DNA of 54,386 nt, from the NCBI GenBank assembly GCA_944376695.1, contig CALWDM010000009.1:1-54386 (forward strand). Direction: 5' to 3'. The position numbers were made by a program, and so were the translations under genes. The DNA comes from an uncultured Mediterraneibacter sp. (lineage in GTDB: Bacteria > Bacillota > Clostridia > Lachnospirales > Lachnospiraceae). The notes below the pieces were generated by a model. It was not told where the DNA came from. It did no database searches and worked only from the letters and a program-made list of their open reading frames with translations. Positions 1 through 8,417 of the stretch are shown here, in pieces. The stretch's first letter is position 1, and each line of letters opens with the position of its first letter.

Positions 1-76
1 TCGGAAAGCCGTGTGAGGGAGAACCTCATGCACGGTTTGATGAGGGGCGGGTGAATTTTTCACCCGCCTACTCTAC
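1..76 (+). mobile_element. 3' end of a group II intron (domains V and VI)
   Basis: Positions 5-38 fold as a group II domain V. AAGCCGTG pairs with CACGGTTT and contains the AGC catalytic triad with its G-U wobble, and a distal stem TGAGG/CCTCA is capped by a GAGA-type loop. Positions 39-76 fold as domain VI (GGCGGGTGAA against TTCACCCGCC), with a bulged A at about position 70. That A lies 7 nt from a typical intron end (CTACTCTAC, ending about 76), so it is the probable branch point. The intron body and any reverse-transcriptase gene lie outside the window. The exact 3' splice site is inferred from the branch-point distance. The sequence that follows is half of a dispersed repeat, so the intron appears to sit inside that element. 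Confidence 0.8.
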
Positions 77-77
77 C

Positions 78-190
78 AGATTACGGAACCGGAACCCGAG
101 CCATATCCCCGCCCGCCGCGAAAACGTTTCGATCACACCGACGGTTTTCGGACGTTTCACCAATCCGCCGGCTCCCCCGCAAAAACAGAT
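78..190. repeat. Right half of long inverted-repeat element, copy 1
   Basis: On the minus strand this stretch reads ATCTGTTTTTGCGGGGGA (173-190), then CGTCCGAAAACCG (142-154), then GCGGGGATATGG (101-112). The same order of blocks occurs in the elements at 9948-10103 and 21717-22071. Only one arm is present because the group II intron ends at about 76. The left arm is either upstream of the intron or lost. No coding potential is seen. Confidence 0.7.
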
Positions 191-204
191 TTCACTCTTT
201 GGCG

Positions 205-233
205 TTGATTTTTCTTCTCCTTCTGCTTAAAAT
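205..233 (+). promoter_or_regulatory. Candidate sigma-A promoter for the patatin gene
   Basis: TTGATT (205-210) and TAAAAT (228-233) are separated by 17 bp. They sit 35 bp upstream of the patatin start codon and just outside the repeat arm. It would drive the patatin and ppk genes. Confidence 0.5.
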
Positions 234-268
234 ATAGTCAGGATGTTTTAAGAAAAGAGGTCATCGCT

Positions 269-1132
269 ATGGATATAAAAAAAGCAACGCTTGTTTTGGA
301 GGGAGGAGCTACGAGAGGCGTCTTTACCTCCGGAGCCCTGGATTATCTTATGGAGAAGGACGTGTACCTGTCCCATGTGATCGGTGTGTCTGCCGGCGCG
401 TGCAACGCGGTGGACTATGTGTCCAGGCAGCCCGGAAGGACAAGGGACTGTATGATACCGCAGGACAGGAGCGGGAATTATTATTACGGACTGAGAGATT
501 TTGTGAAAGAGCGCAGTGTGATGAATATGGATCTGATCTTTGACCAATATCCGAATGAGATCATTCCTTTTGATTTTGACACCTATTTTACTTCGGATAT
601 AAGGTGCGAGCTGGTGACAACGAACTGCCTGACAGGGAAAGCTGAGTATATGGATGACAGACAGGATAAAAACCGGCTTATGAAGATCTGCCGGGCTTCC
701 TGCAGTATGCCTCTCCTTACGCCGATCGTGAATGTGGACGACACGCCCTATCTGGACGGGGGGCTGGCGGATTCCGTGCCTGTCAGGAGAGCGAAGGAGA
801 TTGGGAATGACAGGATCGTGGTCATCCTGACGAAAAACGAAGGATACCGGAAGAAAGTCGTATCCCCTGCCATGCAGAGAGTATACAGGAGGGCGTACAG
901 GTCCTATCCGAACCTGGTCCGGACGATATTCAGGAGAAGCTTTGAATACAACCGGACAATGAACCATATCGACCAGATGGAAAAGCGGGGCGAGATCTTT
1001 GTCCTGAGGCCGCAGGTCAAGCCGGTGTCAAGGCTGGAAAAAAACAAAGAAACGCTCTGTGCTTTTTATGAGCACGGGTACCATTATATGGAGAGGAGAT
1101 TTGACGACCTGATGGCATATCTGGAGAAATAA
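269..1132 (+). CDS. Patatin-like phospholipase family protein
   Basis: A 287-residue predicted lipid acyl hydrolase. The oxyanion-hole glycines GGATRG are at residues 12-17. The nucleophile elbow GVSAG is at 39-43 (Ser41), and the second member of the Ser-Asp dyad lies in the DGG at 163-165 (Asp163). No signal peptide is visible, so it should be cytoplasmic or peripheral. The length fits the bacterial RssA/YjjU-type patatins. The ATG is preceded by AAGAGGT. The gene runs into ppk with a 36-bp gap and may be cotranscribed with it. The substrate (phospholipid or acyl-ester) cannot be read from the sequence. Confidence 0.9.
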   Translation: MDIKKATLVLEGGATRGVFTSGALDYLMEKDVYLSHVIGVSAGACNAVDYVSRQPGRTRDCMIPQDRSGNYYYGLRDFVKERSVMNMDLIFDQYPNEIIPFDFDTYFTSDIRCELVTTNCLTGKAEYMDDRQDKNRLMKICRASCSMPLLTPIVNVDDTPYLDGGLADSVPVRRAKEIGNDRIVVILTKNEGYRKKVVSPAMQRVYRRAYRSYPNLVRTIFRRSFEYNRTMNHIDQMEKRGEIFVLRPQVKPVSRLEKNKETLCAFYEHGYHYMERRFDDLMAYLEK

Positions 1133-1168
1133 GTTCAGAGAGCGGAAGAAAGGAGAGGAGACAGCAGT

Positions 1169-3295
1169 ATGGCAAAGCCTGAGATACTCGATTACACGCA
1201 GAACAGGGAACTGTCGTGGCTCAGATTTAACCAGAGGGTGCTGGAGGAGGCAAGGGACGAGAGCGTTCCCCTTATGGAACGGATGAAGTTTGTCGCCATA
1301 TTTACGAGTAATCTGGACGAGTTTTTTATGATCCGGGCGGGCAGCCTGTATGATATGGCTGCTGTGGATAATAAAAAGCTGGACATACGGTCCGGCATGA
1401 CCCCGGAGCAGCAGCTTGACGCGATCTACCGGGCAGTGGCCCCGCTGTATAAAGAGCGGGATAAGACTTATGCGGAGATCAAGAAACAGCTCCGGCCCTA
1501 CGGCGTGTGCGGACTGGATATAAAGGAGTTGGAGCAGCAGGAAAAAAAGTATGTGAAAAAATATTTTAAGGAACAGATTCTTCCGGTGCTTTCTCCCCAG
1601 ATCGTGGACGCGAACCATCCGTTTCCGCATCTTTTGAACAAGGAAATCTATGTGGCGGCGAATCTGAAAATGAACGGGCATGACATGACAGGGATTGTGC
1701 CTGTCCCGCAGTACATATCGGATATCCTGTATCTCCCGGGGCATGACATCCGTTATATCCGCATGGAAAAGGTGATCATGGAGTACCTGGAGCTTGTGTT
1801 TGACAGGTATGAGGTTTCGGATAAAAATTATATCTGTGTGACAAGGAACGCGGACGTATCCCCTGACGACGAGGCGTTTGAGGACCATGAGGATTTCCGG
1901 TTCATCATGAAAGAGACCCTTCACAAGAGGCGCAGGATGGCGGTGGTCCGCCTGGAGACCGCGGCCCCTCTGGGGAAAGAGATGGAAAAATATTTCTGCA
2001 GCCGGTTTAAGATCACGCCGAAATGTATTTTCCGGACAAAGATACCTATGAAGCTGGGATTCATCTTTTCCATTGCGGAGAAGCTCCCGGAGCCTATGAA
2101 GAGAGCGCTGACGTATGAGCCGTTTACGCCCCAGCCATCGGCGGCTCTTACGGAAGGGAGCGTGATGGAGCAGGTAAAGAAAAAGGACGTCCTGCTGGCC
2201 TATCCGTATGAAAGCATGGATCCATTTCTTCAGCTTATAAGAGAAGCCGCGTCAGACCCGGAGGTGATGACCATTAAGATCACCATCTACCGGCTGGCAA
2301 AGAAGGCCCGCCTGGTGGAATATCTCTGCGCCGCGGCGGAGAACGGCAAGGAGGTCATAGCGCTCATCGAGCTGAGGGCGCGCTTTGACGAGCAGAACAA
2401 TATCGAGTGGTCAGAGCGGATGGAGGAGGCGGGATGCCGTGTGATCTATGGGATCGAGGGATATAAGGTGCATTCCAAGATCTGCCTGATTACATACAGG
2501 AGCAAAAATGAGATCCGCTATATCACCCAGATCGGGACGGGAAATTACAACGAAAAAACAGCGAAGATGTACACGGATTACTCCCTTATGACGTCGGACC
2601 AGGAGATCGGGGAAGACGCTGCGGAGTTTTTCAAAAATATGTCCATCGGAAATCTGGACGGAGCGTACCGCCATCTGATCGTGTCTCCCACAAGCCTGAA
2701 GCAGAAAGTGCTCGCCCTGATGGACGGAGAGATCGCAAAAGGAGAGCAGGGACGCATTGTCATGAAAATGAATTCTGTGACAGATATGGACTTTATCCGC
2801 AAGACAGAGGAAGCCTGCCGGGCCGGGGTGCGCGTAGAGCTTCTCGTGCGCGGCATATGCTGTATCCTGCCGGGGATACCGGGCAGGACGGAAAACCTGC
2901 GGGTGACGAGTATCGTGGGACGGTATCTGGAGCATCCGAGAGTGTTTGTATTCGGATCGGGGGCGGAGGCAAAGGTCTATATCGGCTCCGCGGATATGAT
3001 GACGCGCAATACGGAAAAGCGGGTGGAAGTGGCATGCCCGGTTTTTGACGGGGAGCTCAGGAGACGGCTCATGCATGATCTGAAGGTCATGCTTTCAGAC
3101 AATGTGAAGGCAAGGCAGATGGACAGCGACGGCACATACAGAAAGAAAAACCGGGAAGGGGCCCCGGTGAACGCCCAGGAGACATTTATGAGAGAAGCCC
3201 TCAGCGCGCGCAGGCCTTCTGCGGCCGCGGGGAAAAAGGAAAAGCGTTCCCTTCTGTCGAGAGTGTTCGGCGGATTCGGGAAAAAGAAAAAATAA
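1169..3295 (+). CDS. ppk1: Polyphosphate kinase 1
   Basis: A 708-residue enzyme that reversibly transfers the gamma-phosphate of ATP to inorganic polyphosphate. The family N-terminus (RELSWLRFNQRVLEEA) is clear. The autophosphorylated histidine is His435 in KVHSK, and the second conserved histidine is His589 in LEHPRVFVFG, matching E. coli His435/His592. GTGNYN and YTDYSLMT follow the first one. The length is normal (about 690-720). The last 25 residues form a Lys-rich tail that is not part of the family core. The start codon follows AAGGAGAGGAG. No ppx exopolyphosphatase is adjacent. Confidence 0.97.
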   Translation: MAKPEILDYTQNRELSWLRFNQRVLEEARDESVPLMERMKFVAIFTSNLDEFFMIRAGSLYDMAAVDNKKLDIRSGMTPEQQLDAIYRAVAPLYKERDKTYAEIKKQLRPYGVCGLDIKELEQQEKKYVKKYFKEQILPVLSPQIVDANHPFPHLLNKEIYVAANLKMNGHDMTGIVPVPQYISDILYLPGHDIRYIRMEKVIMEYLELVFDRYEVSDKNYICVTRNADVSPDDEAFEDHEDFRFIMKETLHKRRRMAVVRLETAAPLGKEMEKYFCSRFKITPKCIFRTKIPMKLGFIFSIAEKLPEPMKRALTYEPFTPQPSAALTEGSVMEQVKKKDVLLAYPYESMDPFLQLIREAASDPEVMTIKITIYRLAKKARLVEYLCAAAENGKEVIALIELRARFDEQNNIEWSERMEEAGCRVIYGIEGYKVHSKICLITYRSKNEIRYITQIGTGNYNEKTAKMYTDYSLMTSDQEIGEDAAEFFKNMSIGNLDGAYRHLIVSPTSLKQKVLALMDGEIAKGEQGRIVMKMNSVTDMDFIRKTEEACRAGVRVELLVRGICCILPGIPGRTENLRVTSIVGRYLEHPRVFVFGSGAEAKVYIGSADMMTRNTEKRVEVACPVFDGELRRRLMHDLKVMLSDNVKARQMDSDGTYRKKNREGAPVNAQETFMREALSARRPSAAAGKKEKRSLLSRVFGGFGKKKK

Positions 3296-3317
3296 GAAAA
3301 TTCAGGAGGAAAATAAA

Positions 3318-4370
3318 ATGCAGAAACAGGAAGGGACAGGATTCGGAGCGACGTCAGACGGAAAGGAAGCCCGCCTTTACACTCTGGAGAACAAAAACGG
3401 GATGAAAGCATGCGTGTCAGATTACGGCGCGGTCCTGGTGGATCTCTTCGTCCCTGACAAAGAGGGGAAGATGCGCGACGTGGTACTCGGATACGGGGAT
3501 GCGGCAGGGTATGAAAAAGGCGATGCTGCCATTGGAGCTGTGGTGGGAAGGAGCGCCAACCGCATCGGCGGGGCAGGGTTTGACCTGAACGGCGCGCACT
3601 ATGACCTGGCGAAAAACGACAATGGAAAAAACAGTCTCCACAGCGGCCCGGATTACTATCACAAACGTTTCTGGGAAGTGATAGAATATGACTCCAGCCA
3701 TCTCTCTCTGCTGCTCCACAGCCCGGACGGGGATCAGGGGTATCCGGGAGCCCTGGATATGCATGTGACGTACACTCTGGATGACGACAATACGCTTACC
3801 ATCCACTATGAGGCAGTGCCGGACCAGGATACAGTCATTAATATGACAAACCACAGCTATTTTAACCTCAACGGCCATGACAGCGGCACTGTGCTGGGCC
3901 ATAAGGTGACATTGGACGCAGATTATTTTACCCCGGCTGACGCGGAGTCCATCCCCACAGGGGAGATCCGCAGCGTGGAGGGCACTCCCATGGACTTCCG
4001 CGAAGGAAAAGCGCTGGGCGACGACATTGACGCGGATTATGAGCCTCTCCGGTTCGGCAGCGGATATGACCACAACTGGGTGTTGAAAAATGAGGGCAGA
4101 TTTGATAAAGTAGCAGAAGCAGTGTCAGACAGGAGCGGGATCGTGATGGAAGTATATACAGACCTTCCGGGAGTCCAGATCTATACGGCGAATTTCCTGG
4201 ATAATGAGCTGGGAAAAGAGGGGGCGTCCTATGTGAGGAGAAGCGCGGTGTGCTTTGAGACGCAGTATTATCCGGATTCTGTACACCATGAAAACTTCCC
4301 GCAGCCGGTCTGCAGAAAAGGTGAGAAATACGACACCCGCACAGCATACCGTTTCCTGACAGGTGAATAA
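3318..4370 (+). CDS. galM: Aldose 1-epimerase (galactose mutarotase)
   Basis: A 350-residue cytoplasmic enzyme that interconverts alpha and beta anomers of galactose or glucose at the entry to the Leloir pathway. Family hallmarks are GRSANRI near residue 75, the catalytic acid His179 in TNHSYFNL, and the catalytic base Glu314 in CFETQYYPD near the C-terminus. The length is typical. A strong ribosome site (AGGAGGA) sits 8 bp before the ATG. It lies 22 bp after ppk1 in the same direction. No other galactose gene is nearby, so a housekeeping role is likely. Confidence 0.95.
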   Translation: MQKQEGTGFGATSDGKEARLYTLENKNGMKACVSDYGAVLVDLFVPDKEGKMRDVVLGYGDAAGYEKGDAAIGAVVGRSANRIGGAGFDLNGAHYDLAKNDNGKNSLHSGPDYYHKRFWEVIEYDSSHLSLLLHSPDGDQGYPGALDMHVTYTLDDDNTLTIHYEAVPDQDTVINMTNHSYFNLNGHDSGTVLGHKVTLDADYFTPADAESIPTGEIRSVEGTPMDFREGKALGDDIDADYEPLRFGSGYDHNWVLKNEGRFDKVAEAVSDRSGIVMEVYTDLPGVQIYTANFLDNELGKEGASYVRRSAVCFETQYYPDSVHHENFPQPVCRKGEKYDTRTAYRFLTGE

Positions 4371-4473
4371 AGCGGACAGACGGGAAAGCGGCAGATCCAC
4401 TCTTTTTACATGATAGCAGGGAGCGGGATTCAGCGTTTCCTGTCCGGGAAAAGGACAGATCAGACTACAGCAT

Positions 4474-6567
4474 ATGGCAAAAGCAGTATATATCGCGGAG
4501 AAGCCCAGTGTGGCTCAGGAATTCGCAAAAGCATTAAAACTGAACACAAAACGAAAAGACGGCTACCTGGAATCAGATGAAGCGGTCATCACATGGTGCG
4601 TAGGTCACCTGGTCACCATGAGCTACCCGGAGGAATATGACCCGGCGCTGAAAAAGTGGACTCTCCAGACGCTCCCGTTTATTCCGGAGGAGTTTAAGTA
4701 CGAGGTGATCCCGGGAGTGGCGAAACAGTTTCAGACTGTAAGTTCGCTTCTGAACAGAAAGGACGTGGATACGATCTATGTGTGCACGGACTCGGGAAGG
4801 GAAGGGGAGTATATCTACCGCCTGGTGGAGCAGGAGGCCCATGTGACCGGGAAGAAGCGGCGCAGGGTCTGGATCGATTCCCAGACCGAGGAGGAGATCC
4901 TGAGAGGCATCCGGGAGGCGAAAGACCTGTCGGAGTATGACAATCTGAGCGCCTCGGCCTATTTAAGGGCAAAAGAAGATTATCTGATGGGGATCAATTT
5001 TTCCCGTCTCCTGACGCTGAAATACGGGAACAGTATTTCCGGTTATCTGAACAAAAAATATGCTGTCATCTCCGTGGGACGGGTCATGACCTGCGTGCTG
5101 GGCATGGTCGTGCGCAGGGAGAGGGAGATCCGGGAGTTTGTGAAAACTCCATTTTACCGGGTGGTCAGCACTGTGGACGCCTCGGGACACGCCTTTGAAG
5201 GGGAGTGGCGGGCAGTCAGGGGCTCCCGGTATTTTGAGTCCTTTGATTTGTATAAAGAAAATGGATTCAAGGAAAAGAAAAAGGCAGAGGAACTGATCGC
5301 TTATCTTTCGGAAGAACAGCCTGTGCAGTGCGTCATAGAGTCTGTGGAAAAGAAGAAGGAGAAAAAGAATCCGCCGCTTCTGTATAATCTGGCGGAGCTT
5401 CAGAATGACTGTTCCAAGCGCTTCAAGATCAGCCCGGATGAGACGCTGCGCATCATCCAGGAGCTCTATGAGAAGAAGCTGGTGACTTATCCCAGGACAG
5501 ACGCCAGAGTCCTGTCCTCCGCAGTGGCAAAGGAGATCAGCAGGAATCTGAACGGCCTGTCCAGATATCCGTTGGCCGCGCCGTATCTGGAGGACATCCT
5601 GGGCTTCGGGACCTATAAAGGCCTGGCAAAGACCCGGTATGTCAATGACAGGCAGATCACGGACCACTATGCCATCATCCCCACAGGGCAGGGGCTTGGG
5701 GCGCTCAGCTCTCTGCCGTCTGTGTCCCATAAAGTATATGACCTGATCGTGAGGAGATTTCTGGGTATTTTTTATCCGCCGGCAGTGTATCAGAAGGTGG
5801 CGGTCGTCTCAAAGATCCGGGGCGAGAGCTTTTTCTCCAGCTTTAAGGTGCTGGCGGAAGAGGGTTACCTGAAAGTGGCGGGCGTCCCTCAGGGCAGGAA
5901 GCAGGCGCAGGGAAGCCCGCAGGATCCCCGGACGCCGGAGTCCGGGGAGGAAGGTACGCAGGAGACTGGCGCAGAAAAGGACAGCGGGGAAAGCGCGGAC
6001 CAGAGCCTGGATACAGCGCTGTTTGAAGTGATAAAGACGCTGAAAAAGGGGACGGTTCTTCCGGTAAAGTCACTGGAGATAAAAGAGGGGGAGACTTCTC
6101 CGCCGAAGAGGTATAATTCTGGCTCCATTATCCTTGCAATGGAAAATGCAGGACAGCTCATTGAGGACGAGGAGCTGAGGGCGCAGATCAGGGGAAGCGG
6201 CATCGGCACCAGCGCTACAAGAGCAGAGATCCTGAAAAAGCTGATCCATATCCAGTATCTTGCCCTGAATAAGAAGACGCAGATCATTACACCGACCCTC
6301 CAGGGGGAGATGGTGTACGATGTGGTGGATCATTCCATCCGCCCGCTTTTGAACCCGGAGCTCACGGCAAGCTGGGAAAAGGGGCTTACCTATGTGGCGG
6401 AGGGGAGTATCACGCCGGATGAATACATGAAGAAGCTGGATGATTTTATTACCAGAAGGACTGTCGGCGTAAAAGAAATGAATAACCAGTATCAGCTAAG
6501 AGCCTGCTATGACAGAGCGGCAGGTTTTTATAAAAAGGCCGGAAGCGGCAGAAAGGGAGAGAAATAA
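4474..6567 (+). CDS. topB: DNA topoisomerase III (type IA)
   Basis: A 697-residue type IA topoisomerase that decatenates and relaxes DNA through a transient tyrosine-DNA link. The Toprim domain starts MAKAVYIAEKPSVAQ and contains DSGREGEYI. The catalytic tyrosine is Tyr339 in TYPRTDAR. The toroidal core continues to about residue 670. There are no C-terminal zinc ribbons, as usual for TopB. An E/G/Q-rich insert of about 45 residues sits near 470-515 (GVPQGRKQAQGSPQDP and onward) and looks disordered. A small hairpin (CTGTCC/GGACAG, 4440-4458) precedes the start, and no good Shine-Dalgarno sequence is seen. Confidence 0.95.
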   Translation: MAKAVYIAEKPSVAQEFAKALKLNTKRKDGYLESDEAVITWCVGHLVTMSYPEEYDPALKKWTLQTLPFIPEEFKYEVIPGVAKQFQTVSSLLNRKDVDTIYVCTDSGREGEYIYRLVEQEAHVTGKKRRRVWIDSQTEEEILRGIREAKDLSEYDNLSASAYLRAKEDYLMGINFSRLLTLKYGNSISGYLNKKYAVISVGRVMTCVLGMVVRREREIREFVKTPFYRVVSTVDASGHAFEGEWRAVRGSRYFESFDLYKENGFKEKKKAEELIAYLSEEQPVQCVIESVEKKKEKKNPPLLYNLAELQNDCSKRFKISPDETLRIIQELYEKKLVTYPRTDARVLSSAVAKEISRNLNGLSRYPLAAPYLEDILGFGTYKGLAKTRYVNDRQITDHYAIIPTGQGLGALSSLPSVSHKVYDLIVRRFLGIFYPPAVYQKVAVVSKIRGESFFSSFKVLAEEGYLKVAGVPQGRKQAQGSPQDPRTPESGEEGTQETGAEKDSGESADQSLDTALFEVIKTLKKGTVLPVKSLEIKEGETSPPKRYNSGSIILAMENAGQLIEDEELRAQIRGSGIGTSATRAEILKKLIHIQYLALNKKTQIITPTLQGEMVYDVVDHSIRPLLNPELTASWEKGLTYVAEGSITPDEYMKKLDDFITRRTVGVKEMNNQYQLRACYDRAAGFYKKAGSGRKGEK

Positions 6568-7239
6568 ATGGAAGCATTGAAAGTAAAAGAGCTCTATACG
6601 CTGGAGCAGACGATCGCGAAGGATATTTTTGAAGGCGTGACTTACCCGTGGGAAGTCCTGCCGAAGATCAGCAGCTTTATCGTAGAGCTGGGGAACACAC
6701 TGAGCAGCGATGAGTACGAGAAGCGCGGGGAGAATGTGTGGATCGCAAAATCTGCAAAGGTGGCTCCCACTGCATATATCAACGGCCCTGCGATCATCGG
6801 AAAGGATGCGGAGGTCCGCCACTGCGCGTTTATCCGCGGCAATGCCATCGTCGGGGAGGGCGCTGTGGTCGGCAATTCTACGGAGCTTAAGAATGTGATC
6901 CTCTTCAATAAAGTACAGGTGCCGCACTACAATTACGTGGGAGATTCCATCCTCGGATATAAATCCCACATGGGCGCGGGCTCTATTACGTCAAATGTGA
7001 AATCTGACAAAAAACTGGTCGCTGTCAGGACGCCGGAAGGGAAGATCGAGACGGGCATGAAGAAGTTCGGCGCTATGCTGGGAGACGAAGTAGAGGTCGG
7101 ATGCGGAAGCGTCCTCAATCCGGGAACTGTCGTGGGAAGCCGCAGCAATATTTATCCCCTCTCCTCTGTCCGCGGGTTTGTCCCGGGGAACAGCATCTAC
7201 AAGAAGCAGGGCGAAGTTGCAGAGAAGAGGGCGGACTGA
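6568..7239 (+). CDS. Left-handed beta-helix acyltransferase-like protein (GlmU C-terminal type)
   Basis: A 223-residue protein made largely of hexapeptide repeats (for example AIIGKDAEV, AIVGEGAVV, NSTELKNVIL), the left-handed beta-helix fold of the GlmU acetyltransferase half. The GxGxxTxY-type nucleotidyltransferase domain of full GlmU is absent. Genomes often label such proteins 'UDP-N-acetylglucosamine pyrophosphorylase', which this architecture does not support. GAGSITSNVKSDKK resembles the acetyl-CoA/acceptor loop of GlmU (GAGTITCNYDG). The ATG follows the topB stop codon with no gap, and the stop overlaps the next start (TGATG). The acceptor substrate is unknown. Confidence 0.75.
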   Translation: MEALKVKELYTLEQTIAKDIFEGVTYPWEVLPKISSFIVELGNTLSSDEYEKRGENVWIAKSAKVAPTAYINGPAIIGKDAEVRHCAFIRGNAIVGEGAVVGNSTELKNVILFNKVQVPHYNYVGDSILGYKSHMGAGSITSNVKSDKKLVAVRTPEGKIETGMKKFGAMLGDEVEVGCGSVLNPGTVVGSRSNIYPLSSVRGFVPGNSIYKKQGEVAEKRAD

Positions 7240-8129
7240 TGAGAAAGATCGGGTTTATCGGAGTTGGGATCATGGGAAGGTCTATGGTTCGCAATCTCAT
7301 GAAGGCGGGATATGAAGCGCACATTTATGCGCGCACAAAGGCAAAAGCGGAGGATGTGATCAGCGAGGGCGCAGTGTTCCATGATTCGATCGCGGACTGC
7401 GTGAAGGACAGGGATGCTGTCATCACCATCGTAGGGTTCCCCCAGGATGTGGAAGAAGTGTATTTTGACAGCGGAAACATCCTGGACAGCGCGGCGCCCG
7501 GGACCTATCTGATCGATATGACGACCACAAGCCCCATGCTGGCAGAGAAAATCTTTGAGGAGGGCACGAAGAGAGGCTTCCATGTGCTGGACGCGCCTGT
7601 GACCGGCGGGGATACAGGGGCAAAGGAAGGCACTCTTTCTATCCTCGTGGGCGGGGAGCGCCAGGACTATGAAGCGTGCCTCCCTCTTTTTGAGGCGATG
7701 GGGACAAATATCAATTATGAGGGTAAGGCAGGCAGCGGGCAGCACTGTAAGCTGGCAAACCAGATCATGATCGCCGGAACCCTCTCCGGAGTATGCGAAG
7801 CCCTCACTTATGCGAAAGAGAAGGGGCTTGATCCGGATACATTTATGAAGTCTGTTGCCACAGGGGCGGCGGGCAGCAGGCAGCTTGATCTCTACGGGGC
7901 AAAGATCATCGCAGGGGATTACGCGCCGGGATTTTTTATGAAGCATTTCATAAAGGATATGAAGCTGGCCCTCATCGAGGCGAACAAAAGCGGCGTCGAC
8001 CTGGGGGTTCTGAGCCAGGTGCTGGCAAACTGTGAGGAGCTTGAGGCGGAAGGCTGTGGTGAACTGGGTACACAGGCGCTCATGAAATTTTATGATGAAG
8101 AGCACCGTTACAGCGGTGAAGAAGAGTAA
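7239..8129 (+). CDS. NAD(P)-dependent beta-hydroxyacid dehydrogenase (3-hydroxyisobutyrate / tartronate semialdehyde reductase family)
   Basis: A 296-residue oxidoreductase. The Rossmann motif GFIGVGIMG is at 5-13. The substrate signature DAPVTGGDTGAKEGTL lies near residues 119-134, and the catalytic lysine is Lys171 in GQHCKLANQ. Family members reduce or oxidise 3-hydroxyacids such as 3-hydroxyisobutyrate, tartronate semialdehyde or gamma-hydroxybutyrate. The sequence does not decide which. The chosen ATG (7239) overlaps the upstream stop by one base; a longer upstream frame exists but lacks the family start. The length (about 290-300) fits this start. Confidence 0.88.
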   Translation: MRKIGFIGVGIMGRSMVRNLMKAGYEAHIYARTKAKAEDVISEGAVFHDSIADCVKDRDAVITIVGFPQDVEEVYFDSGNILDSAAPGTYLIDMTTTSPMLAEKIFEEGTKRGFHVLDAPVTGGDTGAKEGTLSILVGGERQDYEACLPLFEAMGTNINYEGKAGSGQHCKLANQIMIAGTLSGVCEALTYAKEKGLDPDTFMKSVATGAAGSRQLDLYGAKIIAGDYAPGFFMKHFIKDMKLALIEANKSGVDLGVLSQVLANCEELEAEGCGELGTQALMKFYDEEHRYSGEEE

Positions 8130-8177
8130 AGAAGAATAAAGAAGAATAAAGAAGAATAAAGAAGAATAAAGAAGAAT
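8121..8177. repeat. 10-nt tandem repeat (GAAGAATAAA)n after the dehydrogenase gene
   Basis: About 5.7 units of GAAGAATAAA. The first unit overlaps the stop codon of the dehydrogenase gene (GAAGAGTAAA), four units are perfect, and the last is partial. Because the unit is 10 nt and contains TAA, successive units place stop codons in all three frames. Such an array is prone to slippage. Confidence 0.9.
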
Positions 8178-8256
8178 CAATGAGATGTTCCCGCCGTGCG
8201 CCATTTCCTGTATGCCGGCGGTGATGAGCAGGTATCCCGGGAAATGGGAAAATAAG

Positions 8257-8286
8257 TTGACACGGGCGATGAGCCCGTGTTATTCT
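8257..8286 (+). promoter_or_regulatory. Promoter with palindromic operator in the spacer (symporter gene)
   Basis: TTGACA (8257-8262) and TATTCT (8281-8286) are 18 bp apart. A perfect inverted repeat, ACACGGGC-gatga-GCCCGTGT (8260-8280), fills the spacer, a layout that suits a repressor site. Two copies of CTTTAAAGCG lie downstream (8306-8315 and 8321-8330) within the roughly 130-nt leader before the symporter gene. The regulator is not identified. Confidence 0.55.
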
Positions 8287-8417
8287 ATGGATAATTGCTT
8301 TACTGCTTTAAAGCGCTGCACTTTAAAGCGAATCAGTGAACCGGGAAGCCTGACTGCACAGGTATCAGGGCAGTGGGGCGCGAGTAAAAAGGAAAACGGA
8401 AAGATGAGGGAAAAGAG

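Noticed and set aside
4440-4458. Hairpin before topB as a riboswitch or attenuator
   Set aside because: Six base pairs only, no second structure and no T-run.
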